A DNA stretch of 64,000 bases from Gaeumannomyces sp. JS-464. Its lineage: Eukaryota > Ascomycota > Sordariomycetes > Magnaporthales > Magnaporthaceae. Positions within the stretch are counted from its first letter, which is position 1. Every line of letters begins with the position of its first letter. The notes below the pieces were generated by a model. That model was given only the letters and a program-made list of their open reading frames with translations, searched no databases and had not been told where the DNA came from. Shown one piece after another: positions 33,657-44,821 of this stretch. A program made the translations under genes and the position numbers. The DNA lies in the NCBI GenBank assembly GCA_002197995.1, contig NGZR01000005.1, forward strand, positions 558,001-622,000, written 5' to 3'.

Positions 33657-34243
33657 AAAAAAAGCAAAAAAAAGCGAGTTAAACGGTATATTTGCTATAC
33701 TAAACGGCCAAAAATTGAAGCCAAAATGATCGAGTTTATTTTTAAGCCCCTACTGCCGCCGTGATCTGGATCCCTTCCTTTATTTAACCCGTGGGCCGGC
33801 CGGCCGGCCTATCCTCTCTTTGGCCCTCCCAAACCCTCCCAGGCCCTTGCAGATTAAGGGCCACACGTGGCTTGCAGGGCTTCCATCCGACCGACTCGTT
33901 GGCCTGGCCAAAATGGTACTTCTGGCGGGCCAAATCTTATTTTTACTAGGGGTTTTATATGGGGCGAGGCCGGGGGGCCTCGGATCCACAAACGGTTTCT
34001 CCAGTTGTTGGCAAAAATAGTATGTAAAAAACAAAAAACAGTCGTTGGGGCGAACACGCCCTTATTCGATAAAAGCAAAGACCAGGCAAGGTATGTTAAT
34101 CTAGCAGCCTTTTTACAGGACCCTACATTTGCTTTATTTTTCCGTTTGCCGAGGCAATGTGTTTCCTTCCGGAACATTTCACCAACCTGGTCTTGAGTCT
34201 CGACGCTGACTCCATAACAGCCCACCAACTGCCCACCTCCCAC

Positions 34244-34885
34244 CATGGATAAATGAGACCGCTTGCCGGAAGATGAGGAGCAACCCCCTCAGAAACGTGT
34301 TCGCTTCGTGGATGCCTACGACTTGGACCACCCGCCGCCAGGAACCGACACCCGGAGCAACGCGGTTCATGACGTCTCATCCGGAGGAAACTCGCTCATG
34401 GGCGGTGCTTCGAACACCGCAAGCTCCGATGAGGACCCCCGCGACCTGATGCGCCTCGAGCTGGCGCTCGCGCAGATGGCCGCAGACAGGGGCGACACGC
34501 CCCATGCGGTTCAAAGCTGCATTGACCACAGGCGCGCCGGCTGGTTCTACTTCCGCGACTTGGAGCCGCGCAGCCAGTCTCCGGTCGAGTGCCCGATGCC
34601 CGGCTGCGACTGGAAGTACGTGAGCTTCTCCGGCCTGTCAAAGCCTCTGCGACGCCACTTCCTCGCCTGCCACATACCCCTCACGCCAGCCGATCTCGAG
34701 GAGCTGGAGCGGGCGCCGCCGAGCACAAAGGGCGAGGATTATAATCGGGCAAGGTCGCTGGCTGGTCTCTGTTCAAGCACGGGGCGGATATCGAGCGCCT
34801 CAGGGATTTATTCCCGGAGCACCGGGAGCCCGAGGAGATGCGATGGATTCCATTTCAGGGTACTGACAACAACTCGGCCTCCTAG
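34244..34885 (+). pseudogene. C2H2 zinc-finger-like protein, early stop and frame slip
   Basis: The likely start is ATG 34244 in a perfect context (CACCATGG), but codon 4 is TGA (34253-34255). The frame then continues DRLPEDEEQPPQKRVRFVDAYD... for 160 codons. A finger-like motif, VECPMPGCDWKYVSFSGL...RRHFLACHI (CX4C...HX4H), lies at about residues 125-150. After CGGG (34746-34749) the frame slips; adding one G gives GKVAGWSLFKHGADIERLRDLFPEHREPEE and a stop at 34883-34885. The protein would be about 213 residues, acidic at the N-terminus. The stop has a CGA-to-TGA form and lies 180 bp from the RIPed Harbinger B, so leakage of RIP is plausible. Translation from the internal Met at 34449 is an alternative. 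Confidence 0.6.
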
Positions 34886-35669
34886 GCCCTCACGGATTCC
34901 AGCCTGAACCACCCTGGCGGGTTTGATTGTATGGGGTGGCTAGTTTGGGGTGGACTGTCATCATGGGCAGATGGTGCCAAAATTCATAGCAACACGAATA
35001 TCTCAACATGGGTACAAATGTGGGGGAAGAAAAAGGTCCATTCCGTAATGAAGTAGCCTGTCCAACATATCTCCGTTCATCAGCTGATCGTGTAGAACCT
35101 TTATCTGCCATCGAGCGAACCGTTCGTGGGCCAGCAGAGTGACCGACCACTACCCGCCCGGAGTTGAGAGACGTCGTCACCCTTCCCCCAGGCCCGCCAT
35201 CGTAGGAGCAGCGCATTACAATGCTGATCAAGAGTCTGTTGGGGGCCAGGCCGGTACGAGAGCTTTCAACGATTGGAAGCCTTCCCTCCCCTGCACTCAG
35301 CTGCCCCACCACCCATAAGCTAGCGTGGCATTGCCCCATCGTGGGTGCATGTGGCCTCAAGCTTACAGTGGGGGGCCTGAGAGACCAGCCTTCTGGTGAT
35401 CGTTCGGTGGGCTATTTGGGGGGCCGCATGGTGAGAACTCACTTGTTTTGTCCACAAGCCCCCGCTTGGCAGGATGCCATGATTTGTCCGGCCTTGCCGC
35501 CCATCCGCGGCATATAATCTGGCAACGCGCCCGGGGCTGGTCATAGCCAGGAGCTCCTCCCCTCCACCATGGCAGCTCGGCACCACAAAGCTGCGCGGGA
35601 GCGCGTGACGACCGTTTCTTACCCGACAAGCATCGCGCCACAGCGCCAAAAGTACGAAGGGCCGCGAGG
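34886..35669. other. Intergenic region upstream of the STAND gene
   Basis: Nothing recognisable in 784 bp. A minus-strand 156-codon frame (34890-35360) overlaps other open frames and has no domain. It presumably contains the STAND gene promoter. Confidence 0.45.
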
Positions 35670-38600
35670 ATGGAGTCACCCGGCGACGGCAAAGGCCAGC
35701 AAACAGACGTGGCAGCGCTCTGGGACCATGCGCTAACGTCGTACTCGGACCGGACCAAGGTGGACATCCGCAAGGCGATGCAGCCGCAAAAGTCCATCAA
35801 CTCCATCATGATGGACCAGCAGCAGCAGCTACAGGCCTTCTCTGGATTCCGGCACAACAAGGGCAAGGTCGACAAGCTGCGGACAGTCATTGCGCGGAAC
35901 GCCGACGTGATCCAGAGCGTGGCCGCGCTTGTCGCCAACGCTGCCAGCGGCGCATTTCCGCCGTCGGCGGCCGTCCTAACTGCCTTCACCTACGTCCTCA
36001 ACGCCAGCAAACATGTCAGCGACGACTACAACGCAATCCTGGGGTTCTTCGACCTGATGAACTCGTTCCTCGAGCGTCTGTCTCTGCTAGAGGGCAAGCT
36101 GCCGCGGCTGCCGGCATTCCAGAAGTTCGTCGTCGAAGTCTTCTCGTCCATGCTGTACGTAGCCGGCATTGCGCGCTCTTACTGCCTCAAGGGCCGCTTC
36201 ATGAAGTGGGCCAAGGCGCTGGTTGACGGAACGGACGAGGAGTTGCAAGCGGCACTCGACAACCTGAAAGAGAACTTGCGTCGCCTCGAATCTGCCATGC
36301 TCATGCAGACGCTGCGCACCGCCATCGAGACGCACGAGGAGGCCAAAGCCACCAAGGATGGGGTCTCGGCGCTCACGGGACACGTTAGGGAGCTCCAGGG
36401 GTCCATGGACAAGAACACGGCCATGACGGAGCAACGCTGGTATTTAGCGAGCGGACCATGAACGCCGCGATGGAAACAGGCGCCGGGGTCAAGGATCTAC
36501 TTGTCAACAGCCACGAAAGCGCCCTGGTGGGACAGACGCTGCTGCGGCAGCAAGCCCAGATCCGCCTGAGCCTCGAGAGGATGCAGGGCGGTAGGAAACT
36601 CTGGGGCTTGAAGCCCGGCGCCGTCACCAAAACGGCGAATTTGGAGCAGCTGCGCGCATATCTCCTCAACCAGGGCGAGGGCGCGATGCGGGCGCGCCTG
36701 GACGAGTTCGAGCTGGTCAATCCGCGCATGTTCCAGTGGGTGGAAACGGATCCTCTTTTTGAGGACGTTGCCGAAGAGCGTTCGCGGTCGCTGTGGCTTT
36801 CCGGCAAACCCGGCATGGGCAAGTCCACCATCTCCTTCAAGATGCTCCAGCTGCTCCGGGAGCGCCTCCTCGAGGAGCAGCACGCATACGTGGCGGCATT
36901 CTTCTTCGAGGAAACATCGACAAGGACCACATCTGGTTACCCCTGGGCAATGGAACTGAACAAAATGCTCCAGTGGGTGGGAATGAGGGTGGCTGAGCAG
37001 GATAGACACTACCGCGACGAGCTTCTTACCGCGTTGCGAAGAGGGGGGTGGGCGAGCGAGGACGACTACTACTGGATCCACATCATACGGGACCGCTTCC
37101 CCAAGAGCTCTAGCCGGAGGCTTGTAATGGTCCTTGATGGCTTGGATCTTTTACCCCAAAGCGAACGGACTCACCTGATTGAGCTCCTGCAGTCCGCCGA
37201 CAGCGACGAGTTGCGGGTTCAGTTCATCCTGGCCGGTGACCCCAAGGTCGAGGCAGATCTCGGAGGGTTTGGCGATCGCAAAATCTCGCTTACGAAGGAG
37301 AAGCTTGCCCTCGACTTTCGAAAGCTAGCCGTTTTCCGCTCCAAGGAGCTACCGAGGCTTCGCGGGCTGCGTGTCAGCTTCCGGAAGGTCATGGTCAGGA
37401 AGGTGGCGCATATGGCTGACAGTAAGAGCTATTCCCAGCTGCGCGCGCTGCTCCCACAAGGCCCCAGTTGAAGGTACCCGCCCAGAACCGGAGTGGATTT
37501 CACGGCTAACAGAGCCTTAGACTTCCTGTACGTCGAGGCATAGCATGCGGGGGTTCAACTCGCTGCGACGTGAAGCGCTCATCCTCAAGGAGCTCGACAG
37601 CTACGGAAAGCATCACGCAGCTTTACGAGACGCTTATCAACGAGTGCAAGAGGAACCGCACGCCTGGCGAGCTCGAGGTTCTGCGAAGCCTGTTTGCCTG
37701 GCTGGCGTACGCAAACAACGAAGTGACCATCGCCGAAGCCTCCAAGATCATCGCTATCGTCGCCCAGGAAAACTCAATCAGCATCGAGGAGGAGTTGGAT
37801 GGGCGATCGTCGCGCCTGCTCCGCATCTCAAGAAAGCCAAGATGACGACACCAAGGCGCAGGACTCGGATGTCAGCGACTCGGACAACTCGGATTCCAAA
37901 GCCGACGAGCATGGGGCGACCGAGGATCATGGCGCCGACAACATCCTCAGCTTCCAAGAGCGGTCGTTGCGAGCCTTCTTCCGACAAGCAGGCGAGAACG
38001 AGCAAGGCCTGAAATGCAGCCCTTCCGACGCACATGCCATCATACTCCGGATCAGCATTGCTATCCTGAGGACGTCAAGCGAGGGGAAGCTCTATTCGGA
38101 GAACCTGGCGAGATATTCCGCCGCCAACTGGAGCCTCCACTTCCTCGCCATTGAGATTGAGAGTGTCAGCGATGCGCAGGTTGCGCAAGTGCTTGAGTCG
38201 ATTCATAGCCTCCTGAGCAACAAGAACAACGCGCTGAGGGAAATCGAGCTTAGCCTGCCACCCTCCGCCACTGTCCTTGACGCATCCAACCAGGGTTTAG
38301 ACGGAGAGGGCCCAGACGTTATGGCTTGCCTTCAAACATGGGCAAGAAGAGCATTAAAGCTGCCTCCCGGGATATTGCCATACGGTCTTGCCGACTGGTA
38401 CCGCCCGTTAGCGGCCGAGCCGACGCGTGTTTTTATAACTTTGGCGCGCAGCCATATCAACAACTGGTTCTCGGCCGAATCAGTAGGGGACGCATACTCA
38501 TCCTTCAAGGCCGCGCAAATCACTCTCAGGGCAGGTTCCCGCCTCCCCGAGCTGAGGCAGAATCCCGGCTTGCGCGAGTATTTCGACAAGCACCCAGACT

Positions 38601-40518
38601 TCGACGAAGAGACCATCGAGTCATTCGACATAGTCGCCAACGCTTTCTGGGACATCGTCAAGACGGCAGCCTCCCACCGGGGCATCGCCAGGGCGATGAA
38701 AGTGGCAGGAATGTTCGAGCCAGCCATTGCTCGGCTCGACCTCAGCCTGTCACTGGTGGAGGAGGGCGCAAACAAGGAGGCGGAACGATACGACGCGATG
38801 AACAGCAAAGGCGACGCTTTCCTCAGCCTCGCTCAAAGGTTGAGCACCTCCGACCCCGGCCGCTCCAAGGAGCTGATGGCACAAGCGGTCGAAACATTGG
38901 CCGAGGCGATCAACATCCGCGACGCGCAAATATCTCAGAACCCAGACGTCGCCAAAGACGGCGCGTTCGCCGACACTTGGATCTGGAGCGTGCTTAGCAA
39001 CCATGCCCTTGCCTGCGCCGGAATAGGCAACTTCGAGGCAAGTCTCGCCAGCATCAAGCGCTTCGTTGCGTACGGGCAATGGGGGATTCCGTATGGCTTC
39101 CTGGACGACATAATCAAGGCGATGGTGGAGGGCGGCAAGGCATCGCTGGTGCTCGATCTGCTCAGATCAGTCAGCGATAGTGACAGGATGAGCCTTTTCG
39201 AGTTTTCAACCCTCTACAACCCCATGTTCCGCGCGGCAAAGGAAGAAGGGGAAAGCGAGGTCATGCTCGAGCTGCTGGACTCGACCAGCCAGTACGCCGC
39301 GAGGGAGAAGTTTTATCAGTCGCGAGCCCGGCTTCTCGATGTTGCAGCCCAGTTCGCGTGGGCGGCGATGGGTCGGGAGGAAGAAGCCAAGAATCGGCTG
39401 CGCACTCTTCTCGCCGAGCCGCAAATACCGAGCCACTACATGAGCGAGGCGGCCGACCTGCTGGCGCAGCTGCTCTTTGAGCAGTTCCGGCACTCGCCTG
39501 TGCCAAACACAAAGAATTCCGCTCTCGAGGAGCTGCGGAGCATCCGGAACAGGCTGGAAAACGATGTTCCAGATTTCGACCCGGCCAGATCAGACACGGT
39601 GGTGCCGCTGGCCCTGATGCTCCGCAAGCTGGGTCCGGCGCTTGACTACGCCGACATGCTCCAGGCTGCTTTTAACGCCTGCATCGAGGGGCTCAAGGAT
39701 GATACCGGGGCCAACGACTTCCAAAGCCTCCGGCTGCTGGCCAAGGTGCTCATGTGCGTCGACGGCCTTGAGCGCGATGCCCAGATTGCATACACCGCCC
39801 AGCAGTATATCCTCGACGATGACATCTTTCGTCGCGAGGAGGCCGAGTCCAAGAGCTCTGATAGCGAGAACGAGGGGGCGGAACCTGTAAATGAGGAGCA
39901 GCCGAAGGGGCGGCCGAAGGTGAACTCCAGTCCCCGGGTGCGGATGGAGCTGAGGGCGAGGACGACGGCATGCCGAATTCGTCACCGCCTAAAGAGGTAG
40001 AGCAAAAGGGAGAGGAGGAGAGGAAAGAAGAGGAACGAAAGGAAGAGCGAGAACGAAACGAGGAGGTGCGAAGGGTAGAAAAAGAGGCACCTGCCACCGA
40101 GAGCAACGCAGACAAGGCGACGGAGGCGCCGGCGACGCTCAAAGTCGAGATGCGCGAGGGCCTGCTCCCCGACTCGATGCGGCGGACGTACCTCTGCGAC
40201 ATGTGCCTCAAGGACGTCTGGATCTGGGAAGAGGGCGCGTCGTACTACTGCGTGCAGTGCGCCCGGGTCGACATCTGCGAGGCGTGCATGGAGGACAAGC
40301 TGGCAGCGGAGCGCGGGGAAAAAGACCCGTACTGGGTGGTCGTCTGCCCCAAGGGCCACAGGCACATCAGAGGGCCCGTCGAGGGCTGGAGGGGCATCCG
40401 CCAGGGCAGGATGAGGATCGGGGAGGAGGAGGTGCCGGTCAAGCAGTGGATTGCCGACCTGGAGAAGAAATGGGCGGAGTATTGGAGGCGATATTGGTGT
40501 GAGTCGCCGCAGGATTAG
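35670..40518 (+). pseudogene. STAND/NLR-type protein: Goodbye-NACHT-TPR-like-zinc, frame-broken
   Basis: The start ATG 35670 opens MESPGDGKGQQTDVAALWDHALTSYSDRTKVD, the pattern of the fungal Goodbye-type N-terminal domain, through about residue 245. The frame slips near 36433 (CAA for CAAA would restore TEQTLVFSERTM). A NACHT-like NTPase follows with Walker A GKPGMGKST (about 36802-36828), Walker B RRLVMVLDGLDLL and the distal segment LYETLINECKRN...LFAWLAYANNEVTIAEA. Breaks at about 37470-37545, 37590 and 37835 remain unresolved. The 733-codon frame to about 39890 is a helical, TPR-like solenoid. After a last slip, an acidic/basic linker (EEERKEEERKEERERNEE) leads to a ZZ-like zinc domain (CDMCLKDVW...YYCVQCARVDICEACM...CPKGHRHI). 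Such proteins act in fungal nonself recognition and programmed cell death. Total about 1600 residues. Either a pseudogene or an intact gene with consensus errors. Confidence 0.8.
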
Positions 40519-40998
40519 GTGTTCTGTGCGGCTGCTGTGCTGGTGGGCTTTGGTCTGGAGGTATCATGGTGTCGAGAGTCGTTCGATTCGTCAAAGCATG
40601 AATGCGATCGCTGCCCTCACAAATGGTGCTTTTTTTTTCTTCCCCACCGCAAACCTCCGCGCGAAAGTCCTGCGTCGCCAGAAATGTTTCCAGAAACGAC
40701 ATGCATTCGCCGTGGCAAAAGGCAAGTTTTCCAAGGTGAACAAGAATCCGTGCAACGACTTCAGGCTCCCGTTCGACCGTCTCCCAACAAGCCAACCCAG
40801 AGCCTAATGCGGTGTAGGCCAGGCCAACACGCCCGTCCCGTCAGCCCCATCTGCACGTCAAGCTCGCACGAGTCACTCCCCGTGCGGCCTTTGAGTCACT
40901 CCAGCCCACGGCCCAGGGCAAACCCTCACGCCCCAGTGAGCTGGCCGCGCACATATCAGCCCGCGCCCGCGGCTGTCCGTCAACAAACAAAGCGACCA
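40519..40998. other. Intergenic between the STAND gene and the tRNA pair
   Basis: No gene is seen. A T-rich run (40628-40640) lies in the probable 3' region of the STAND gene. Confidence 0.45.
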
Positions 40999-41092
40999 TC
41001 CGATATGGTGTAGTGGCTAACATCCGACGCTCTCAAGGAGTTCACTCCTGAGGAGGCCCGTCGAGCCCGGGGTTCGATTCCCCGTATCGGAG
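40999..41092 (+). tRNA. tRNA-Glu(CTC), intron-containing
   Basis: The acceptor stem TCCGATA pairs with TATCGGA. The D-arm (TGGTGTAGTGGCTAACAT), anticodon stem CGACG/CGTCG and T-arm CGGGG-TTCGATT-CCCCG are all present. The loop reads CTCTCA, placing anticodon CTC (Glu). An extra ~22 nt after the anticodon is a canonical-position intron (29 nt between the anticodon stem strands instead of 7). The mature form is 72 nt before CCA addition. No Pol III terminator follows; the next tRNA starts after 5 nt. Confidence 0.93.
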
Positions 41093-41097
41093 CCATC

Positions 41098-41184
41098 GCC
41101 CGGTTAGCTCAATCGGTAGAGCGTGAGACTCTTAGGAGGACTCCGGTCATCTCAAGGTTGCGGGTTCGACCCCCGCATCGGGCT
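41098..41184 (+). tRNA. tRNA-Lys(CTT), intron-containing
   Basis: The acceptor stem GCCCGGT pairs with ATCGGGC. The A box (TAGCTCAATCGG), anticodon stem TGAGA/TCTCA with loop CTCTTA, and the B box GGTTCGACCCC are present. The anticodon is CTT (Lys). An insert of about 14 nt (GGAGGACTCCGGTC) after the anticodon is the intron. The mature form is 73 nt. The first T-run terminator of the pair lies about 40 nt downstream. Confidence 0.93.
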
Positions 41185-41225
41185 CAATTCCCGGTGCGCC
41201 TGTAATACACAGGTCCATCAACCAC

Positions 41226-41249
41226 TTTTTCTTTTTTCTTTTTCTTTTT
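41226..41249 (+). terminator. Pol III terminator of the tRNA pair
   Basis: Successive T5-T6 runs (CTTTTTCTTTTTTCTTTTTC) about 40 nt after tRNA-Lys. No run of four or more T occurs between the two tRNAs, so this is the first terminator for both. Confidence 0.75.
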
Positions 41250-41491
41250 GTTCGTTTCCCTGTTGTGCCGACCGGTTTGAGTAGATGCGAATTTTTCTTC
41301 CACGCTTTTATTCAACCCCCACGCTTAAGCCAAAAAGGCAAATTAATCTTGTTTTCATGTTGCTAGCATGAAGGCGCTTGCACCTGCCGCTGGCATGGGG
41401 ATGGAGTGCCGCGCCGATTTATTCCATCATTTTATTTCCATCTACCCCCTTCCAGCATCCACCCCACCCCGTACCCAGTGTTCGCATTCTC

Positions 41492-43480
41492 TCATAGCTT
41501 TGCGACTGGCTTAACCAACCTCAGTTCCACTGGGCCGGTTTCCTCGACCCCTCCCTCCAGCTCCGTGATCGCAGGCGCCTCGTCGCTGTCCGTCTTCTTC
41601 TCGTCGCGGCCCTGTCCACCGATGCAGCCTCGGCGTCCTTCCTGCGCCCCAGCACCTCCTCGAACCCAAACAGCTCGTTCATGGCTTCGAGGCTCAGCTC
41701 CTTGGTCTCGGGGATGAGGAGCCAGACGAAGACGACCATCAAGAAGCACCAGGCCGAGAAGAAGATGTAGGTGCCGTAGCCGCCAGGGCCCAGCTCCTCC
41801 AGCATGGGCGGGACGGCGCGGCCGACGACAAAGTTGAAGAGCCACCGCATCGCGGCGGCGAAGGACACGTTGGTCGCGCGCAGCCGCGCCGTCGCGATCT
41901 CGGACACGTAGATCCAGCACACGGGGCCCCAGCCGAACTGGAACATGGACGCGATCAGGAACACGCAGATGAGGGCGACCCAGCTCGCGCCGCCGGGCGG
42001 GCCGCTGTTCCCCGTCGCGCGGGCCACGGCGATGAAGATTGCTGTGTTGCAGGGAGAGACGTGTTAGACGCTGTGGCTGTTTATGGCGACGCAATGCTGA
42101 GGTGGCTTGCTCACCGATGTACAGCATGGTGGCGCCCATGCCAATGCCGGTCCATAAAAGGGACCGGCGGCGGCCCAGGGAGTCGGCAACGAAGACGAGA
42201 AAGACGGCGACGGCAATCAGCTTGATCAGGCCGTATATGCCGGTCGCGAACAGCTCGTTATTTGCGCCAGTCACACCGAGCGATGCAAAAATACGCGGGG
42301 CGTAATAGTTGATGGCGTTGGTGCCTTTAGGGGGGGGGGGGGGGGGGGGGGGTTAGCACTACGCTGTCCATTAGACTGCTGTGGACAACGTACCGGTCAT
42401 CCGCTGGAAGAACATCAGAGCAATTGAAATGAGCGCCCGCTTCCGGTTGGCCGGGATCGTCCACATCTCCTTCATCAGGCCGCGCCACCCGGCCCCGTCC
42501 AGGAGCGCATTCTCGGCCTCGATGGCGTGCCTGACGTCGGCAAACTCCCTCGCGACGTACGGGTGGTCGATGGGCAGACCGCGGATGCGCACGAGAACCC
42601 CCTGGGCCTCCTCCCAGCGGTCCTGCTTGGCCAGGTGGCGCGAGCTCTCGTTGCAGAGGTACATGGAGATCATGATGAGCGCGGGCGGCACGCCCTGGAT
42701 GACGAGCGGGATCATGTAGCGCGCGGTGCCGGTGACGTGCAGGAGGCAGCCGTAGTTGATCCAGTAGGCGATGAAGATGCCGAAGACGATGAAGAGCTGG
42801 TAGATGCCCGTCAGGCCGCCCCGGATGGCGCGCGGCGCGGCGATGTAAAGCGGGTTCACCATGGACGCCAAGCCGGTGACAATCCGCTAACGAAACGGCC
42901 GATGTACATGGGGCTGAGGTGGCCTGGATGGGGTTAATTAGCAACTTTCCTCTTCTGTGGTTAGTCCTTAGGGGGAACGCACCGGCAGCCGCCGCTTGGA
43001 GAACAACGCCGACGACACTGATCTCACCAGCCGCCCAGATGAGTACGGGTCGGCGGCCCCAGCGATCGGCAGCTTGGGCGTCCAGGAGTGCTCCGACGAA
43101 GCAACCGGCCTGCAGCGTCGACACGATATTGGCGCTGAGATTGGCCCTATCAAGGGCGGTGACATATTCATCTGTGAGCTTGTAGAGCCTGGGGAGAACA
43201 AGGCGCGTCAGCGAGTCCCTGCAGGTGACACTTTCCTGCGAACTCACTCCTGGAACTCGGGCATGCGGAGGACTCCTCCAATGACGCCGGTGTCGATGCC
43301 GAAGATAAGACCGCCGAAGCATGCCTGCTCAGGGGGGTGTCAGTGACTCTGCACGCGCTCGCTTCAGTAAAAGTTGCCTCTTACCGAGCAGGCCAGCGCG
43401 TAGACCCTCCAGCCGTAGATTTCTGGAGGGTCCTCACGCATCGCGTCGTTCTTGACGACGCGCTGCAGAAAGGATGACAT
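41492..43480 (-). CDS. MFS sugar/quinate-type transporter (six exons, frame slips)
   Basis: Minus-strand exons: 43385-43480, 43248-43324, 42983-43188, 42394-42923, 42115-42324 and the last from 42041. The five introns are 59-73 bp with GT..AG ends and matching phases. The product starts [32 protein letters not shown] and shows sugar-porter marks: [31 protein letters not shown]-type loops, [10 protein letters not shown] and PETKELSLE. About 12 membrane helices are expected; it would act in the plasma membrane. Quinate permease-like subfamily is a guess. In exon 4 one base is missing at 42880 (GACAATCC for GACCAATCC), and the splice phases downstream require that base. A second slip at 41616 would move the stop from 41521 to 41492 and give a natural acidic tail. 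A C23 tract lies in intron 4. Confidence 0.85.
42330..42352. repeat. Poly(G) tract of 23 in an intron of the MFS gene
   Basis: On the transcribed (minus) strand it is C23 between a branch-point-like GTGCTAAC and the acceptor CTAAAG. It thus occupies the polypyrimidine-tract position of intron 4. Confidence 0.85.
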
Positions 43481-44821
43481 GGCTGCCGAGGTCCTGCCTA
43501 CTATCACAGGCTGGTTAAAAGGAATGGTGGCTTTCAAAAGAGCAAGAAAGCTCATGGGATCGACGCCGGCGAGCGTGAGACGTGGCGGGCGGCCGCGGAG
43601 GTTTTGTATCTGCCATGCGAGATATGAAGTCTAGCCATCTCGGCACGCGTTGATCTTTTGTAAGTGGAGACGGCGACTCCCTTTCTGCCGACGATCGACC
43701 ATGCTACCCATGGCGACAGAGAGAGCACTGGCAAGATTTGGCTGGATTGTCAACGTGCGAGGGATATGTGCGAGGGGGCCCGTGAGATTGGAGATTTTTC
43801 CCCAAGGCCTGCCCAGGAGCCAAGAAGGCCAGAGGACAGCCGTCAAGTCTTGACTGCGATGGATTGCTGGGCCTGATGAAGCTTTAATAAAACCGACTGG
43901 TGTGCCCAGTCTCAGCATCTGGGCGTCCTGCCAGCCAAGCTGGACAAATTCCGTCCCACAAATGGCGACTGATCTCGGCAGCGTGGCCGCCTTCGGCGCT
44001 CGCCGTCGACAGCCACATCTCCGCACCTTGGCCGTCCGGGGTCCGGCTTGGGAGCCTGCAGATCGGCGTTCGCGCGCGCCAGCTCACTGTCGGCCGCCTG
44101 GACGGTGTCGCAAGCTGGGAAAGAGTGGACGGGCTTGAGCCTAAATCCGCGCCAACCATGGCTTCCCGCGAATCTCCATCCTTCTCGCTCGGTTATCATG
44201 CAGGCTACTGACCTGTGACTGAGATCAGATCGAGCTGTTCTGCTCTGGGGTTCGCCATGTAGCGCCAAGAGTCGGCTCAGTCATTCGGACAACTATTTCG
44301 GACGCGCCTTTCTCGGGCCTGTCAGTGAACCGGCTAGCCGACTACCTAATCCTTGGCTTAAAGCTTCCTGTACGCCGGCTCAGAGAAGTGTCAACTGCGC
44401 CGTTTCCCACGTCGGTGGATAGACAGATTGTCGGGGAAGCCCAGACACGTTGAGTCCTCTATGGAATGCTCAGGGTATACTTCACCAAGAACAGAAGACC
44501 CTAGAAGACGCAGAAGCGCAACGGAAACAAAAGAAGTCAAAACAATCGGGATGCGCCGTGGAGGATTGTCGGCGCGGCCCCACAGTTCACTGGGCTTCGG
44601 TGGTGCGAGCGATTTCGGCGAGAAGTCCGCGTCGACCTCCGGCTCTCAGCGTGATCCCGATCCTCGCGACACGACCTAGCCCCATCAAAGCCGTTGAATC
44701 AGCCATCTTGATGCTTTATAGCTCGAAGAAACCGCCGTCAGAAACATCTCGTTACAACTGGCTGGTGCGGCGGTGATCTTCCCCAAGGCACTACAAAACC
44801 CACCCCGCACCTGCACACAAG
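43481..44821. promoter_or_regulatory. Divergent intergenic region of MFS transporter and OtnK-like kinase
   Basis: 1.34 kb between two start codons that point away from each other. No gene is supported inside it; overlapping short frames on both strands have no domain. It presumably holds both promoters. No specific operator could be identified. Confidence 0.5.

Larger units (their letters stand above)
29874..34061 (-). mobile_element. PIF/Harbinger DNA transposon, copy B (inverted, RIPed)
   Basis: The ends are AAGCGTGTTCGCCCGTACGG and CGTTGGGGCGAACACGCCC, with TTA on both sides (29871-29873 and 34062-34064). It is colinear with copy A in reverse and about 175 bp longer, because it carries a 182-bp poly(A)-tailed insertion. 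It holds the same two relic genes: the DDE transposase on the minus strand and the Myb/SANT-like protein on the plus strand. The C2H2 gene starts only 180 bp beyond its right end. Confidence 0.87.

Noticed and set aside
22000..34000. CRISPR array, prokaryotic operon or centromeric satellite in the AT-rich block
   Set aside because: No regularly spaced repeats are present; the block resolves into RIPed transposon families.
34890..35360. 156-codon minus-strand frame between the C2H2 and STAND genes
   Set aside because: Composition unlike the neighbouring coding DNA, no recognisable motif, and competing frames on the plus strand.
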